A DNA stretch of 64,000 nt from Phycisphaerae bacterium (lineage in GTDB: Bacteria; Planctomycetota; Phycisphaerae; UBA1845): the NCBI GenBank assembly GCA_029260015.1, contig JAJDEB010000036.1:778554-842553 (forward strand), read 5' to 3'. Shown piece by piece: positions 36,674-46,394 of this stretch (within the stretch, counting starts at the first letter, position 1; every line of letters starts with the position of its first letter). Below the pieces are notes generated by a model. That model saw nothing but the letters and a program-made list of their open reading frames with translations, was not told the origin of the DNA and ran no database searches. Both the position numbers and the translations under genes were made by a program.

Positions 36674-37168
36674 TCAGCCCATGATGGGTGGTCGTCCCAG
36701 ACCGCGATGCGCAATCGTTGCCTGGCCAGCATGGAGACCTTCATGGAACGTCGCCAACTTAAAGACTGATTCCACCGTCGGCAGAAACTCCGGAGTACCT
36801 TCCGGGGTTGGCTTGTCCAAATCCGCTTCCGAAAGCCCGTCAAGAACACTTAGCAATCGCGCCCGCCCTTCATCCAATCTCTTGCGGACCTCTTTGGGGC
36901 TGGGATAGATCGCCGCATCGTTCACCGGTTTGGTTCCGGAACCGAAAAGCTTTTGCGCCTCCGTCGTGTCGATCGCTTTGTCTGGCGCGAGTGTGGACAC
37001 AAACCAATCGTCGGTCAGCGCCAAATGCCCCGCGCACCACATGGCATGGTTCGCTTCAGGATGGGCTTGATACATCCAATCACTGTCCGACTCAAACTTA
37101 TCCAAAAGTTGATTGGTAAAACCACGTGAGAAATCCAATGCCTCTTTGATGAATTCTTTTCGCGTCAT
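36674..37168 (-). CDS. DinB family protein
   Basis: AHPEANHAMWCAGHLALTDDWF...LATFHEGLHAGQATIAHRGLGRPPIMG metal-ligand His pattern. Confidence 0.85.
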   Translation of the reverse strand: MTRKEFIKEALDFSRGFTNQLLDKFESDSDWMYQAHPEANHAMWCAGHLALTDDWFVSTLAPDKAIDTTEAQKLFGSGTKPVNDAAIYPSPKEVRKRLDEGRARLLSVLDGLSEADLDKPTPEGTPEFLPTVESVFKLATFHEGLHAGQATIAHRGLGRPPIMG

Positions 37169-37266
37169 TGCAATTGACTCCTTGTTGATTGTCGACCCGT
37201 TAGAATCTTGCTAGGTTCGTATTCCGATTCTTGACTATCTATTCCAAAATACTTCAGAAAAATACG

Positions 37267-37860
37267 TCATGATTTTAGTGAAGCAATCGCTCCCTCCGCT
37301 ACGCGATCTAATGTCTCGCGAGATGCGCCTGTCTTGGACATCAACAACATCCCTTGAAAGATACCCACCAGAAACGTCGCCAATTGCAAAGGATCGATAC
37401 GCTTACTCAATTCGCCGGCTTCGATGCCCTGCCGTATGGTTTGACGCATCCCCCGCTCTAAAGATTGAAACCGGTTGCGGATGGTTTTTAGAATTGGCGA
37501 GTCGCGGTCCGTCCCTGCGAATTCGACGGCAGTATTGACCATAAGGCATCCTTTGTGCTCGCCCGACGAACAATGCTCAGCCACCCTCCGAAAAAACATC
37601 TTGAGATTCTTGGCAGGCGATCCGGGCGCTTGCAGAATCGCCAGCATGGGGGCAGACGCCGCTTGAAAGTACGCCTCAATCGCCTCGCTCATCAGCGACT
37701 CCTTGTCGCCAAAGGTGTTGTACAGGCTTTGCCGCCCAATCCCCATTCGGGCAGTCAGGTCTTCGATCGATGTCGCTTGATAGCCCTTTTCCCAAAACAC
37801 CTCGACGGCACTTTGCAGCGCTTCGGTTCGATTAAATTCTAGTGGCCTGCCCGGTACCAT
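37267..37860 (-). CDS. TetR/AcrR family transcriptional regulator
   Basis: EALQSAVEVFWEKGYQATSIEDLTARMGIGRQSLYNTFGDKESLMSEAI helix-turn-helix; start trimmed to MVPGRP. Confidence 0.92.
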   Translation of the reverse strand: MVPGRPLEFNRTEALQSAVEVFWEKGYQATSIEDLTARMGIGRQSLYNTFGDKESLMSEAIEAYFQAASAPMLAILQAPGSPAKNLKMFFRRVAEHCSSGEHKGCLMVNTAVEFAGTDRDSPILKTIRNRFQSLERGMRQTIRQGIEAGELSKRIDPLQLATFLVGIFQGMLLMSKTGASRETLDRVAEGAIASLKS

Positions 37861-37947
37861 GCTTGGATTCTGGCATATCTGGACTAAGCAGTCAAGAATC
37901 AAACAAGCCACCGGACAAGTTTCTACACTCAGCGCCCTGCGATCGCC

Positions 37948-40104
37948 CTAACCGTTGGGAGCCAGAACCTGCGCCGACCTTGCGGGCAGATAAGCCTGTA
38001 CACTTTGCTGGCGGCTATGATAGGTTTGAATCTGCTTGGGATAGACCTGCCCCTCGGGAACACTGCCGAATCCGCCAAATGCCGTCGCGTCGGTATTGAG
38101 CACGACGCGATAGTCCGTTGGATCAGGGATGCCGAAACGATAGTGCTCTAACGAGTGCTGCGGATGAAAGTTAAACGCAAACACCAAAGGCCCACGTCGG
38201 AAAATCAGCACCTTCTGATCTTCATCGACGTTGAGTTGCTCGATCAAATCGCTTTCGAGCAAGCCAAACGGTTCATCGATCGCCAGCATCGCCTTATCAA
38301 ATGCCGCAAGAAACGAGTACCGCAGCGCCTCATGATCGACCAGCGACCATTGCCTGCGACAATGCTTATACGAATTGCCGTTGCCCTCCCTCGGAAAATC
38401 CACCCACTCGGGATGACCGAATTCATTGCCGATGAAGTTCAGGTACGATTCACCGCCCAAAGCAAACGTAATCAATCGAATCATCTTGTGCAGGGCCATT
38501 CCCCGATCGATCACCGGACTCTCACTGGCCCGATCCATGTACCAGTACATCGCCGAATCCATCAGCCAGAACGCCAAAGTCTTATCACCCACCAGCGCCT
38601 GATCGTGACTTTCGGCATAGGCCACATGCTTTTCCGATCGACGACGATTGGTCAGCGTGTGATACAACTCGCCCATCTGCCAGTCTTCATCGGGCGAGTG
38701 CTTCAGCAGTTTGATCCAGTAATCCGGAATGCCCATCGCCAACCGATAGTCAAACCCCAGTCCGCCTTCCGCAACCGGCCGCGCAAGCCCCACCATTCCC
38801 GAAACATCTTCGGCGATTGATATCACATTCGGATTGATCTCATGGGCGAGTTGATTGGCAAGTTGCAGATAAACGATCGCGTCCTCGTCAAGATCATGAA
38901 CCAGATAATCGTCATAACTGGCGAACGCCTTATTGCCATGATGCAGGTACATCATGCTGGTCACGCCATCGAAACGAAACCCATCAAATCGATATTCGTC
39001 CAGCCAGAAGCGCACATTGCTCAAAAGGAATCGCAGCACTTCCCACTTGCCATAATCAAACAGCAGTGAATCCCAATTCGGATGCTCGCCCTTGCCGCCA
39101 GAATGAAAATACTGATGGTCCGTGCCATCGAACGCATTGAGTCCGTCGAGCATGTTCTTGACCGAATGGCTATGCACCACGTCAAGCAGCACAACCAGAC
39201 CCATCCCGTGGGCTTTATCGATTAGTCGCTTGAGCGCATCGGGCGTTCCAAATCGCGACGACACCGCAAAAAAGTTGCTGACGTGATATCCGAACGATCC
39301 GTAGTACGGATGCTCCTGAACGGCCATCAACTGCACCGCGTTGTAGCCAGCCCGCGCAATTCGCGGCAGCACGTCGTCGGTAAACTCATCAAACGTTGCG
39401 ACGCGTTCCTGCTCCGACGACATGCCCACATGGGCCTCGTAGATGCGCAATCCGCCAGAGTGCTTGGCCGCTTCATGTTGCCACTGATACGCGGATGGCG
39501 GATTCCAGAATTGCCCGGTAAACGCCCCGGTCTCCGGATCCTGCACGCTGCGACGAATGTATGCCGGGATTCGATCCTGCCCGCCATTCGCACTTTCCAC
39601 ATGAACCTTGACCAAGCTCTCGTGAGTCAGCCGATCGGCGTACTCGCGATCTGGAAGGAACGTACTCCAAACGCCAAACTCAGTTCGCTGCATCGGGTTG
39701 GCTTTCCGATCCCAATGGTTGAAATCGCCAACGAGACACAACCGCAGCGCCCCCGGTGCCCATTCGCGATAGAACACCCCGGGCTCGCCATCTTTCTCAC
39801 CGCGATTAAATCCGAAGAATTCATGCCCGCGGCTGAAGTTCGCCAGCGAACCCTCGGCTGTGTCGATTTCCGCAAGCTTGGTCCGATACTTTTTGAATCG
39901 ATGGCGGAGGGCATCGGCGTATGGCTCGAGCCACGGATCAATGTCAATCAACCCGGTGCCATCAGTGCGCACAGGTTTGTCGGTCGTCGAAGAATTGGAT
40001 TGTCGAGGCTCAGGCATTTGGATGCACCGGAAGGCCAACCGTGCGCGTTCATCACGCGAACCGGCAATTCTAGGGCAACCAGCGACCATTGGCCAACACC
40101 GCAA
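37948..40104 (-). CDS. glgB: 1,4-alpha-glucan branching enzyme, eukaryote-like GH13 form
   Basis: YREWAPGALRLCLVGDFNHWD, VVLLDVVHSHSVKN, DGFRFDGVTSMMYLHHG, SIAEDVSGM, YAESHDQALVGDKTLAFWLMD, FGHPEWVDFPREGNGNSYKHCRRQWSLVD. Confidence 0.92.
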   Translation of the reverse strand: MRCWPMVAGCPRIAGSRDERARLAFRCIQMPEPRQSNSSTTDKPVRTDGTGLIDIDPWLEPYADALRHRFKKYRTKLAEIDTAEGSLANFSRGHEFFGFNRGEKDGEPGVFYREWAPGALRLCLVGDFNHWDRKANPMQRTEFGVWSTFLPDREYADRLTHESLVKVHVESANGGQDRIPAYIRRSVQDPETGAFTGQFWNPPSAYQWQHEAAKHSGGLRIYEAHVGMSSEQERVATFDEFTDDVLPRIARAGYNAVQLMAVQEHPYYGSFGYHVSNFFAVSSRFGTPDALKRLIDKAHGMGLVVLLDVVHSHSVKNMLDGLNAFDGTDHQYFHSGGKGEHPNWDSLLFDYGKWEVLRFLLSNVRFWLDEYRFDGFRFDGVTSMMYLHHGNKAFASYDDYLVHDLDEDAIVYLQLANQLAHEINPNVISIAEDVSGMVGLARPVAEGGLGFDYRLAMGIPDYWIKLLKHSPDEDWQMGELYHTLTNRRRSEKHVAYAESHDQALVGDKTLAFWLMDSAMYWYMDRASESPVIDRGMALHKMIRLITFALGGESYLNFIGNEFGHPEWVDFPREGNGNSYKHCRRQWSLVDHEALRYSFLAAFDKAMLAIDEPFGLLESDLIEQLNVDEDQKVLIFRRGPLVFAFNFHPQHSLEHYRFGIPDPTDYRVVLNTDATAFGGFGSVPEGQVYPKQIQTYHSRQQSVQAYLPARSAQVLAPNG

Positions 40105-40405
40105 TCACCGCCCGCACACAACCGCCTGACTCGTTTCATCGATAGTGGAAACGTTTGACGGGACCAGAGTTGACCGCACGCAATACGGTTTCGGCAATGT
40201 TTGCGCGGCACCTGCCACATGACCCCAGCGACAAGATTTTATCTGACACACACCGCCAAAAGGCACCAAAACCCCGCGTCCGCATTGACGCCTCGCCTCA
40301 CTACCCGAACCAGATTGTACGCTGATACCTGTTCAAGCAGTAATCTAACCAGACAAGAGGACCAGCAGCCCAAAGGACCAGCAGCTTTCAGGAGTTGAAC
40401 CGGCG

Positions 40406-41068
40406 ATGAATACAAACACGAATAATTCGGCAATGGGCAAGCAATCGACGCCTAATCGAAATCGACGCACGAAGTACATCATCAACCCCGCGTTTCAATG
40501 GAAGTACATCAGTATAGTTGGGGGTGGTGTTTTTGTCGCGGCGTGCCTGATGAGCACCGTCCTGTACGGGATGGTGTACTATCAGGCCCGCGAGCGATTG
40601 TTGCACCTGTCGCAATCGGAGCCGCTTCAAAACACCTACGGGATTCTCATTTTCGCGGGTGCCTTCGCGCTATTGATGGCCGTCGGTTTCGCCGCATGGA
40701 CCATGATCCTGACCCATCGAATCGGCGGCCCCATCCATGTGATGATGAATTACTTTGCCGACTTGTCGAACAGCAAGATTCCACGAGTGCGACCACTGCG
40801 GGCGAAGGACGAATTGAAGTCATTCCACGATTCGTTCCGCCGGGCGGCAGATTCGCTGCGGTGTGACCGCGAAGCTGAAATCAAGATGGTCGATGAAGTC
40901 CTGCAACTTGCCAACCAAGCCGGTTCCTCCACCGACGGTTCCAAGCAATCGATGACCGAACTCGTCACGAAACTGACGGACCTTCATCTGCACTTGGCCA
41001 ATTCGATCGGAGCCGAAACCAACACCACCGCGTCAGCATCAACCAGCGACGCACCGGTCACTGCGTAA
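40406..41068 (+). CDS. Two-TM HAMP-domain-like membrane protein without output domain
   Basis: Two hydrophobic helices, then TMILTHRIGGPIHVMMNYFADLSNSKIPRVRPLRAKDELKSFHDSFRRAADSL. Confidence 0.7.
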   Translation: MNTNTNNSAMGKQSTPNRNRRTKYIINPAFQWKYISIVGGGVFVAACLMSTVLYGMVYYQARERLLHLSQSEPLQNTYGILIFAGAFALLMAVGFAAWTMILTHRIGGPIHVMMNYFADLSNSKIPRVRPLRAKDELKSFHDSFRRAADSLRCDREAEIKMVDEVLQLANQAGSSTDGSKQSMTELVTKLTDLHLHLANSIGAETNTTASASTSDAPVTA

Positions 41069-41093
41069 AGAACAAACGTCCAACTCACAAAAC

Positions 41094-41138
41094 AAAGACT
41101 CTCGTCAGGTTCAATGCGAACCCGACGAGAGTCTTTTC
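41094..41138 (+). terminator. Rho-independent terminator
   Basis: AAAGACTCTCGTCAGGTTCaatgcGAACCCGACGAGAGTCTTTT. Confidence 0.88.
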
Positions 41139-41200
41139 TGTTGAAAGCGCCGAAGTATCTAATGTGGGGCCACGCGTCATCTTGCGGGTTGCGCTCCACT

Positions 41201-41280
41201 GTCATTCCCGCGAAAGCGGGAATCCAAGTCCCGCACGTTGCTCATCGCCCGTTCTGGACTCCCGCGTACGCGGGAGTGAC
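41201..41280. repeat. Inverted repeat pair, family D (GTCATTCCCGCG...)
   Basis: GTCATTCCCGCGAAAGCGGGAATCC...CTGGACTCCCGCGTACGCGGGAGTGAC. Confidence 0.85.
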
Positions 41281-41350
41281 GATCGGGCACCCGCATATCT
41301 AGCCGTGAGAGTGTACTGGTGCCGCACAAAACCAATGCGGTTTGAAATTC

Positions 41351-43159
41351 CTACTTAATCAGAGCGACTTGCTGCGAGCCACCGATGGTCTCGAACACTT
41401 CGTCCAGTTTGTTACTGTACTGATCGATCGTGCCTTCCGCATGAAAATGCGTTCCGCCCGTCGCCGACGCAATGTCGTCCATCAGGTTAAAATCAGAATC
41501 AACTCCGACACTGACCGTGAAGATCTGAATGCCTTTTGTCGCAGCCAATGCTGCCATCTCGCGGGCGTATCGTGCCCCGCCGGATGGATCGTAGCTCGTG
41601 CAGGTTTCGCAACCGATGTTGGCCATCCCGTCAGTCAGCAAGATCATCACCTTTCGCGATGCCGGGTTGGCATTTCCGCCAATCAACGTTTGAATTCCAC
41701 GGAGAATCCCTCCGCCGGTGTTTGTGGATTGCGTGTAGTGAGCGGCTTGCATTTCGTATAGTCGGTTGCTGACCTTTTCATAATCCTTTGTCAGATCGAT
41801 TTCATGAACCGCCTTCGTCGCGTAAATTTCAAGCGACAACCGATCGTTGCTGTGTAGGTTTTCCACCGTTGTGGTCAGGTGGTCAACCGCATCCTTGACG
41901 GCCTGCATCGGATAGTGCGGCGTGTTTGCGAGTTCCGGCGTCTTGGCGTGAGACCCTCGTTTGTTCAACAAATAGTCTACAAACGTCTTGAGTCCGAACT
42001 GGTAGCGCATGTTGCTGTTTGCTTTAGCCATACTGGAATTCGAGGGACGCACATAGTTCTTGATGTAATCCTTCCAGATATTCGCCGAATCATTGGTCGA
42101 GCGGTCTCCGAACTTCTCGACCCAGACGATCTCGCTACTGCCGATCGTGCTGTTTCGGTTTCCAGCCGAACCACTCCCAGCAGTTTCCCACCGACCACCG
42201 CTGATACCGCTGTTCCATTCTGCCAAGCCAAGCGCGACAGCCACGCGATTCGTATAGTCAGTCGAATTGTCATCCTGGTCGCCCGACATGATCGCGTTGA
42301 CTTCGTCGTCATTGTAACCCTGATCGAAAAGGTAACCCTCGAGTTTGTTGTTCGACCAGTCGGATCGATAACCCAACTTGATCAAGCCGGCATCGTTATT
42401 CGGGTTGTAGTCGGAAGGCGTGTTCACATCGCCATAACCGATGTTCTTGAAGAAACCCCATGCAGGACCGGAACGCTGTGCGAACTGCTCGTCGGTCAGC
42501 TCCGAAGGGTCTCCGCTCCAACTCGTCCCGATTTCATCGATACCCCCCGGCAGATTGTCCCACACTTCATGCAGGTTGATGTCGGTTCGTTTGTAGTTCT
42601 GGAAACGGCTGTCGTAGCTGTGCGATCCCGAAAGATCAGCGACAACCGCAATATCGCGCGGCAACAGCATCGCGATCGCCTCCGCCGTCACGTCTTGCGT
42701 ATCCTTCCCGAAAATGCGTGCGAAGAACAGTGTCACGCCGCCATTGGTCGAACCCTCTGACTTGCGCACCGTAACCTTTGCGGCGTCTGGAAAGACATTC
42801 GTCGGAACGAAATCGAATTGCTTGGTCTGTGGATCCAGGACCGCTCTGCCGAAAATAATATCGCTGTCTTCGATCGTCACCTGCTTGTTGAGCACGGCGT
42901 TTTGCGAGGTGATGCTCATCGCGGCATCGCGACCCAACACAAGCGGATCGCCCGATTCATAATCGCCCAGTCGGCCAGCCGCTGCCAGAGCGGCTGCGTC
43001 GGCTGCCCGCTGAAGATCGGTTTTGGTGTTGTAGATCAGACCGACGTCAATGGTCAGCGCCGCAAACCCGATGAGGACCGGGATGCACACTGCGACCATG
43101 ACCGCAGTCGCGCCACGACGTCGATAACCCACGCGAAGGGATGTACACAAATTTTTCAT
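41351..43159 (-). CDS. TadG-like (N-terminal Tad pilus-type) VWA-domain protein
   Basis: RRGATAVMVAVCIPVLIGFAALTIDVGLIYNTKTDLQRAADAAALAAAG; C-terminal VWA: AVVADLSGSHS, VMILLTDGMANIG, ASATGGTHFHAE; start trimmed to MKNLCT. Confidence 0.88.
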   Translation of the reverse strand: MKNLCTSLRVGYRRRGATAVMVAVCIPVLIGFAALTIDVGLIYNTKTDLQRAADAAALAAAGRLGDYESGDPLVLGRDAAMSITSQNAVLNKQVTIEDSDIIFGRAVLDPQTKQFDFVPTNVFPDAAKVTVRKSEGSTNGGVTLFFARIFGKDTQDVTAEAIAMLLPRDIAVVADLSGSHSYDSRFQNYKRTDINLHEVWDNLPGGIDEIGTSWSGDPSELTDEQFAQRSGPAWGFFKNIGYGDVNTPSDYNPNNDAGLIKLGYRSDWSNNKLEGYLFDQGYNDDEVNAIMSGDQDDNSTDYTNRVAVALGLAEWNSGISGGRWETAGSGSAGNRNSTIGSSEIVWVEKFGDRSTNDSANIWKDYIKNYVRPSNSSMAKANSNMRYQFGLKTFVDYLLNKRGSHAKTPELANTPHYPMQAVKDAVDHLTTTVENLHSNDRLSLEIYATKAVHEIDLTKDYEKVSNRLYEMQAAHYTQSTNTGGGILRGIQTLIGGNANPASRKVMILLTDGMANIGCETCTSYDPSGGARYAREMAALAATKGIQIFTVSVGVDSDFNLMDDIASATGGTHFHAEGTIDQYSNKLDEVFETIGGSQQVALIK

Positions 43160-43469
43160 CACTCTCTCCTCTGCTCCAACAAGCGGACTCCAACAATCCA
43201 CCCCGCAGGCACACCGTCCTTGCGCACCTGCAACTTCAATCGATTGATAGAACCCGAGCTTGTCGCAGTCAAAATCCGTCAACAATAACCGGCGCACTTC
43301 TCGCGGAACCGGTACTGTTTACTTGTCGGCTAATCAAAATAGGTCTGATAAAGGCGGTGCGGATCGCCGCCGATGAGCGATTTGGGAAGGCGGCGGACCG
43401 GCAAGAAATTTGTTTTTGATTACGCGATTTGCGGACGCAAAGGACCACACCCCCTGCCGTTATCACGCA

Positions 43470-44633
43470 TCAGGATTTGGATTGGGCTAAGAGTTTGTCA
43501 TAAAGGTCCGAAATTTCATGGACCATTGTCGCAACGTCAAAACGCTTCACGCAGTGATCGCGTGCGGCGATCCCCATCGACGCACGCAAATCCTTGTCGT
43601 TGCACAAACGAGCCACTCGACCGGCCAACGCTTTCCAATCGCCAAGTGGCACAAGCCAACCTGTCCGACCATCACTGATGGCTTCGGGTGCACCATCATT
43701 GTCGAAACTCACGCACGGCACTTGCATCAAAGACGCCTGCACCAACACCCTTGGCAACCCTTCCCACTGCGATGCATGCACCAAAACATCCATCCCATTC
43801 ATCAAACGCGCCACTTCATCGGGCTTGACCAGTCCCGTGAAAACTACGCGATCGCTCAATCCATGTCGGGCCAGCACCGCTTCGTACTGCTGACGATGCG
43901 CGCCATCGCCAACCCATACGAATTTCACGTTTGCATTCGCCCTCACGATATTGGGCATCGCCATCAGAATGTCTTCGTAGCCTTTATTCTTAAACAGTCT
44001 CGCAACCGTTCCGACGACGATGCAATCGTCAGAGACATTCCAACCCTTGCGGACATGCAATCGCGTTTGTTCGTCGCGTTGAAAGAGCGCCGTTTCAATT
44101 CCCGAGCGAATGGTGTTGAATCGATCGCGCGGTGCGATGTTGGCGGCAACGGCCTGCTCCGTCATGGCGTCGGCAACACAGATGAATGCGTCGGTCCAGC
44201 GCGCTGCCCTTCGCTCAAGGGTTGAATAACCGCACTGAGTCAATGCCGATTGCGTGCGGTTGAAACTCATGCCGTGAATCGTGTGAACGACTTTGGCATT
44301 CCCTTCCCGATGGGCAGCATATCGTGCGACGATGCCAGCTTTGCTGCTGTGGGTGTGGATGATGTCGAATTTTTCGCGTCGAAAGATCGCCGTCAACTCT
44401 CGTGCGCACTTATAATCAAGCAGCGGTTTGACGCTTCGCCGCATCGAATCAAGCTTGATGGTGCGCGTAGATGCCGCTTCGCCTTGGGGCCAGAGCGACC
44501 CTTCCGGACCGGTCTCCGGACCGGCGATCAGCGTGACATCGTGCCCGCGATCGCGAAGCCCGGCGCACGTCAGCACCGTGTTCTCTTGAGCGCCACCAAT
44601 GATCAGCCGGGTTATGACGTGGGCGATCTTCAT
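43470..44633 (-). CDS. Glycosyltransferase family 4 protein
   Basis: HVITRLIIGGAQENTVLTC, HTHSSKAGIVARYAAHREG, VHASQWEGLPRVLVQASLMQVPCVSFDNDGAPEAI. Confidence 0.92.
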   Translation of the reverse strand: MKIAHVITRLIIGGAQENTVLTCAGLRDRGHDVTLIAGPETGPEGSLWPQGEAASTRTIKLDSMRRSVKPLLDYKCARELTAIFRREKFDIIHTHSSKAGIVARYAAHREGNAKVVHTIHGMSFNRTQSALTQCGYSTLERRAARWTDAFICVADAMTEQAVAANIAPRDRFNTIRSGIETALFQRDEQTRLHVRKGWNVSDDCIVVGTVARLFKNKGYEDILMAMPNIVRANANVKFVWVGDGAHRQQYEAVLARHGLSDRVVFTGLVKPDEVARLMNGMDVLVHASQWEGLPRVLVQASLMQVPCVSFDNDGAPEAISDGRTGWLVPLGDWKALAGRVARLCNDKDLRASMGIAARDHCVKRFDVATMVHEISDLYDKLLAQSKS

Positions 44634-44663
44634 CCAGCCATCCGTATGCGACCACAGTACAAG

Positions 44664-45476
44664 TTACGTCGCCGGGAAATCGCGCGAACGAAAAACAAGC
44701 AAGCCAGCCAGCCAAAAAACCAAACCGGCTATCGAAAGCACCGCCACCGAACTCCATTGCACCGATTGCGTTTCGACGATTTTGAGCGGTGCGTAATATC
44801 GAAAGAAGCTGCTGTACGATACGAATTTCAGTGCCGGCCAAAATGCGGATAGCACATTGACCGTAAACGCATACAACACCGCCCCAAAGCAAATCGTGAT
44901 CGCCACGACGCGGCGGCTACACATTGCTGAAACACCCAATGCCATCCCGCACAGAAACGCAAAGATGAAGAAGAATTGAACCGCCACGAGCACGAGGTTA
45001 CCCATGTCGATTTCGGTTTGTCCGGTAAGTTTGCGCCCGACAAACGCACCGAGCCAGAGCGAAACGCACATGAGCGGACCACAGCTTAGCAGTGCCGCCG
45101 ACACCGATGCATAAATTCTCGACCTCGAAATCGGTAGGCTCGCGAGCAGGTCAATCGTTCCGCGATCGATTTCACCGACGAGTCCGGCGCTGGCCATTGA
45201 AAACACGACCGCGATCATGATCGCAAGCATCACCGGATGCGTAAACGAAAACGTAGCCATTCCGCTGGGCGTTAATACACCGGTTATGTCCGAACCCATC
45301 AGCGAAGTGATCAGCGACTTGATCCACGGTACGTCCATCCACACCTTGGTCTGTTCCATCGGCAGCGAGTTGGTCGCAAACATAAACACCACGACAAACA
45401 GTCCCATCAGGAAACTGCCGCCGAGAATAAAAAATCGATGATCGCGAAGTGTTTTGATAAACAGCGCAACATTCAT
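44664..45476 (-). CDS. ABC-2 type transporter permease
   Basis: Polytopic; AGLVGEIDRGTIDLLASLPISRSRIYAS; adjacent to ATPase gene. Confidence 0.85.
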   Translation of the reverse strand: MNVALFIKTLRDHRFFILGGSFLMGLFVVVFMFATNSLPMEQTKVWMDVPWIKSLITSLMGSDITGVLTPSGMATFSFTHPVMLAIMIAVVFSMASAGLVGEIDRGTIDLLASLPISRSRIYASVSAALLSCGPLMCVSLWLGAFVGRKLTGQTEIDMGNLVLVAVQFFFIFAFLCGMALGVSAMCSRRVVAITICFGAVLYAFTVNVLSAFWPALKFVSYSSFFRYYAPLKIVETQSVQWSSVAVLSIAGLVFWLAGLLVFRSRDFPAT

Positions 45477-45482
45477 CCGCCG

Positions 45483-46370
45483 CTAATCCTCCTGCTCACG
45501 GTAATACGTCGCAAACAAATCCTCCAGACTCGGCTGACTGATGGACACATCGTCAAGCTTCAAACCGGCAAGCCAACCGACCAGTGGATCGACCGCACCG
45601 GACCATGTCCCTGTCAGCGTGCCATCCTGTCGCGATCTAACGGACATGCCCTCGGGGAGCGCAAGCGTTTCGGGAAATCCACCGCGACGCTTCATTACAA
45701 TCCGACGCAGCGCCCGATGTCGCAGCGACTCGGTGGTACCGGCTTCTACAATCCGACCGCCACGAACGATCGCCACCCGGTCGCATAGTTGTTCGACTTC
45801 GCTGAGCGTATGACTTGAAAACAGAACCGTTCGCCCCTCAGCCGTCACGCCGCGCAATTCTTCATACAACGCGTGCTGCATCAACGGGTCCAGCCCACTG
45901 GTGGGTTCATCCAGAATCAAGAGGTCCGGCTTATGCATGAGCGCTTGAATGATCGCCAGCTTTTGCCGCATGCCCTTCGAGTATCCACGAATCTTTCGGG
46001 CCGCCGCGAGTTCAAAGCGTTCACACAAGCGCTTTGCCTCCGACCATCCCCCGCCGCCCCGCGCACGATCGATGAATCTGAGCAATCCTGTCCCGGTCAT
46101 GCCATCGTATAATCGAGCGTCACCACTAAGGTATGCAAGTCGCTGACGAATCTTTGTAGAATCCGTCCAGGCGTCCATGCCGAAGACCTTCGCTGCCCCA
46201 CCGCTGGCTCGAAGCAAACCGATGAGGATGCGCAGCGTCGTCGATTTGCCCGCACCGTTTGGCCCGAGAAATCCAAAGCGCGAACCTGTTGGCACCGTCA
46301 GCGATACATCACGCAGCGCCACGATATCGCCATAGTTTTTTGCAAGATTGGATATTTCGACAACATTCAC
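45483..46370 (-). CDS. ABC transporter ATP-binding protein
   Basis: GFLGPNGAGKSTTLRILIGLL, GYSKGMRQKLAIIQALMHKPDLLILDEPTSGLDPL. Confidence 0.94.
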   Translation of the reverse strand: MNVVEISNLAKNYGDIVALRDVSLTVPTGSRFGFLGPNGAGKSTTLRILIGLLRASGGAAKVFGMDAWTDSTKIRQRLAYLSGDARLYDGMTGTGLLRFIDRARGGGGWSEAKRLCERFELAAARKIRGYSKGMRQKLAIIQALMHKPDLLILDEPTSGLDPLMQHALYEELRGVTAEGRTVLFSSHTLSEVEQLCDRVAIVRGGRIVEAGTTESLRHRALRRIVMKRRGGFPETLALPEGMSVRSRQDGTLTGTWSGAVDPLVGWLAGLKLDDVSISQPSLEDLFATYYREQED

Positions 46371-46394
46371 GGTGGGGATTGTAATCGAAGATGA

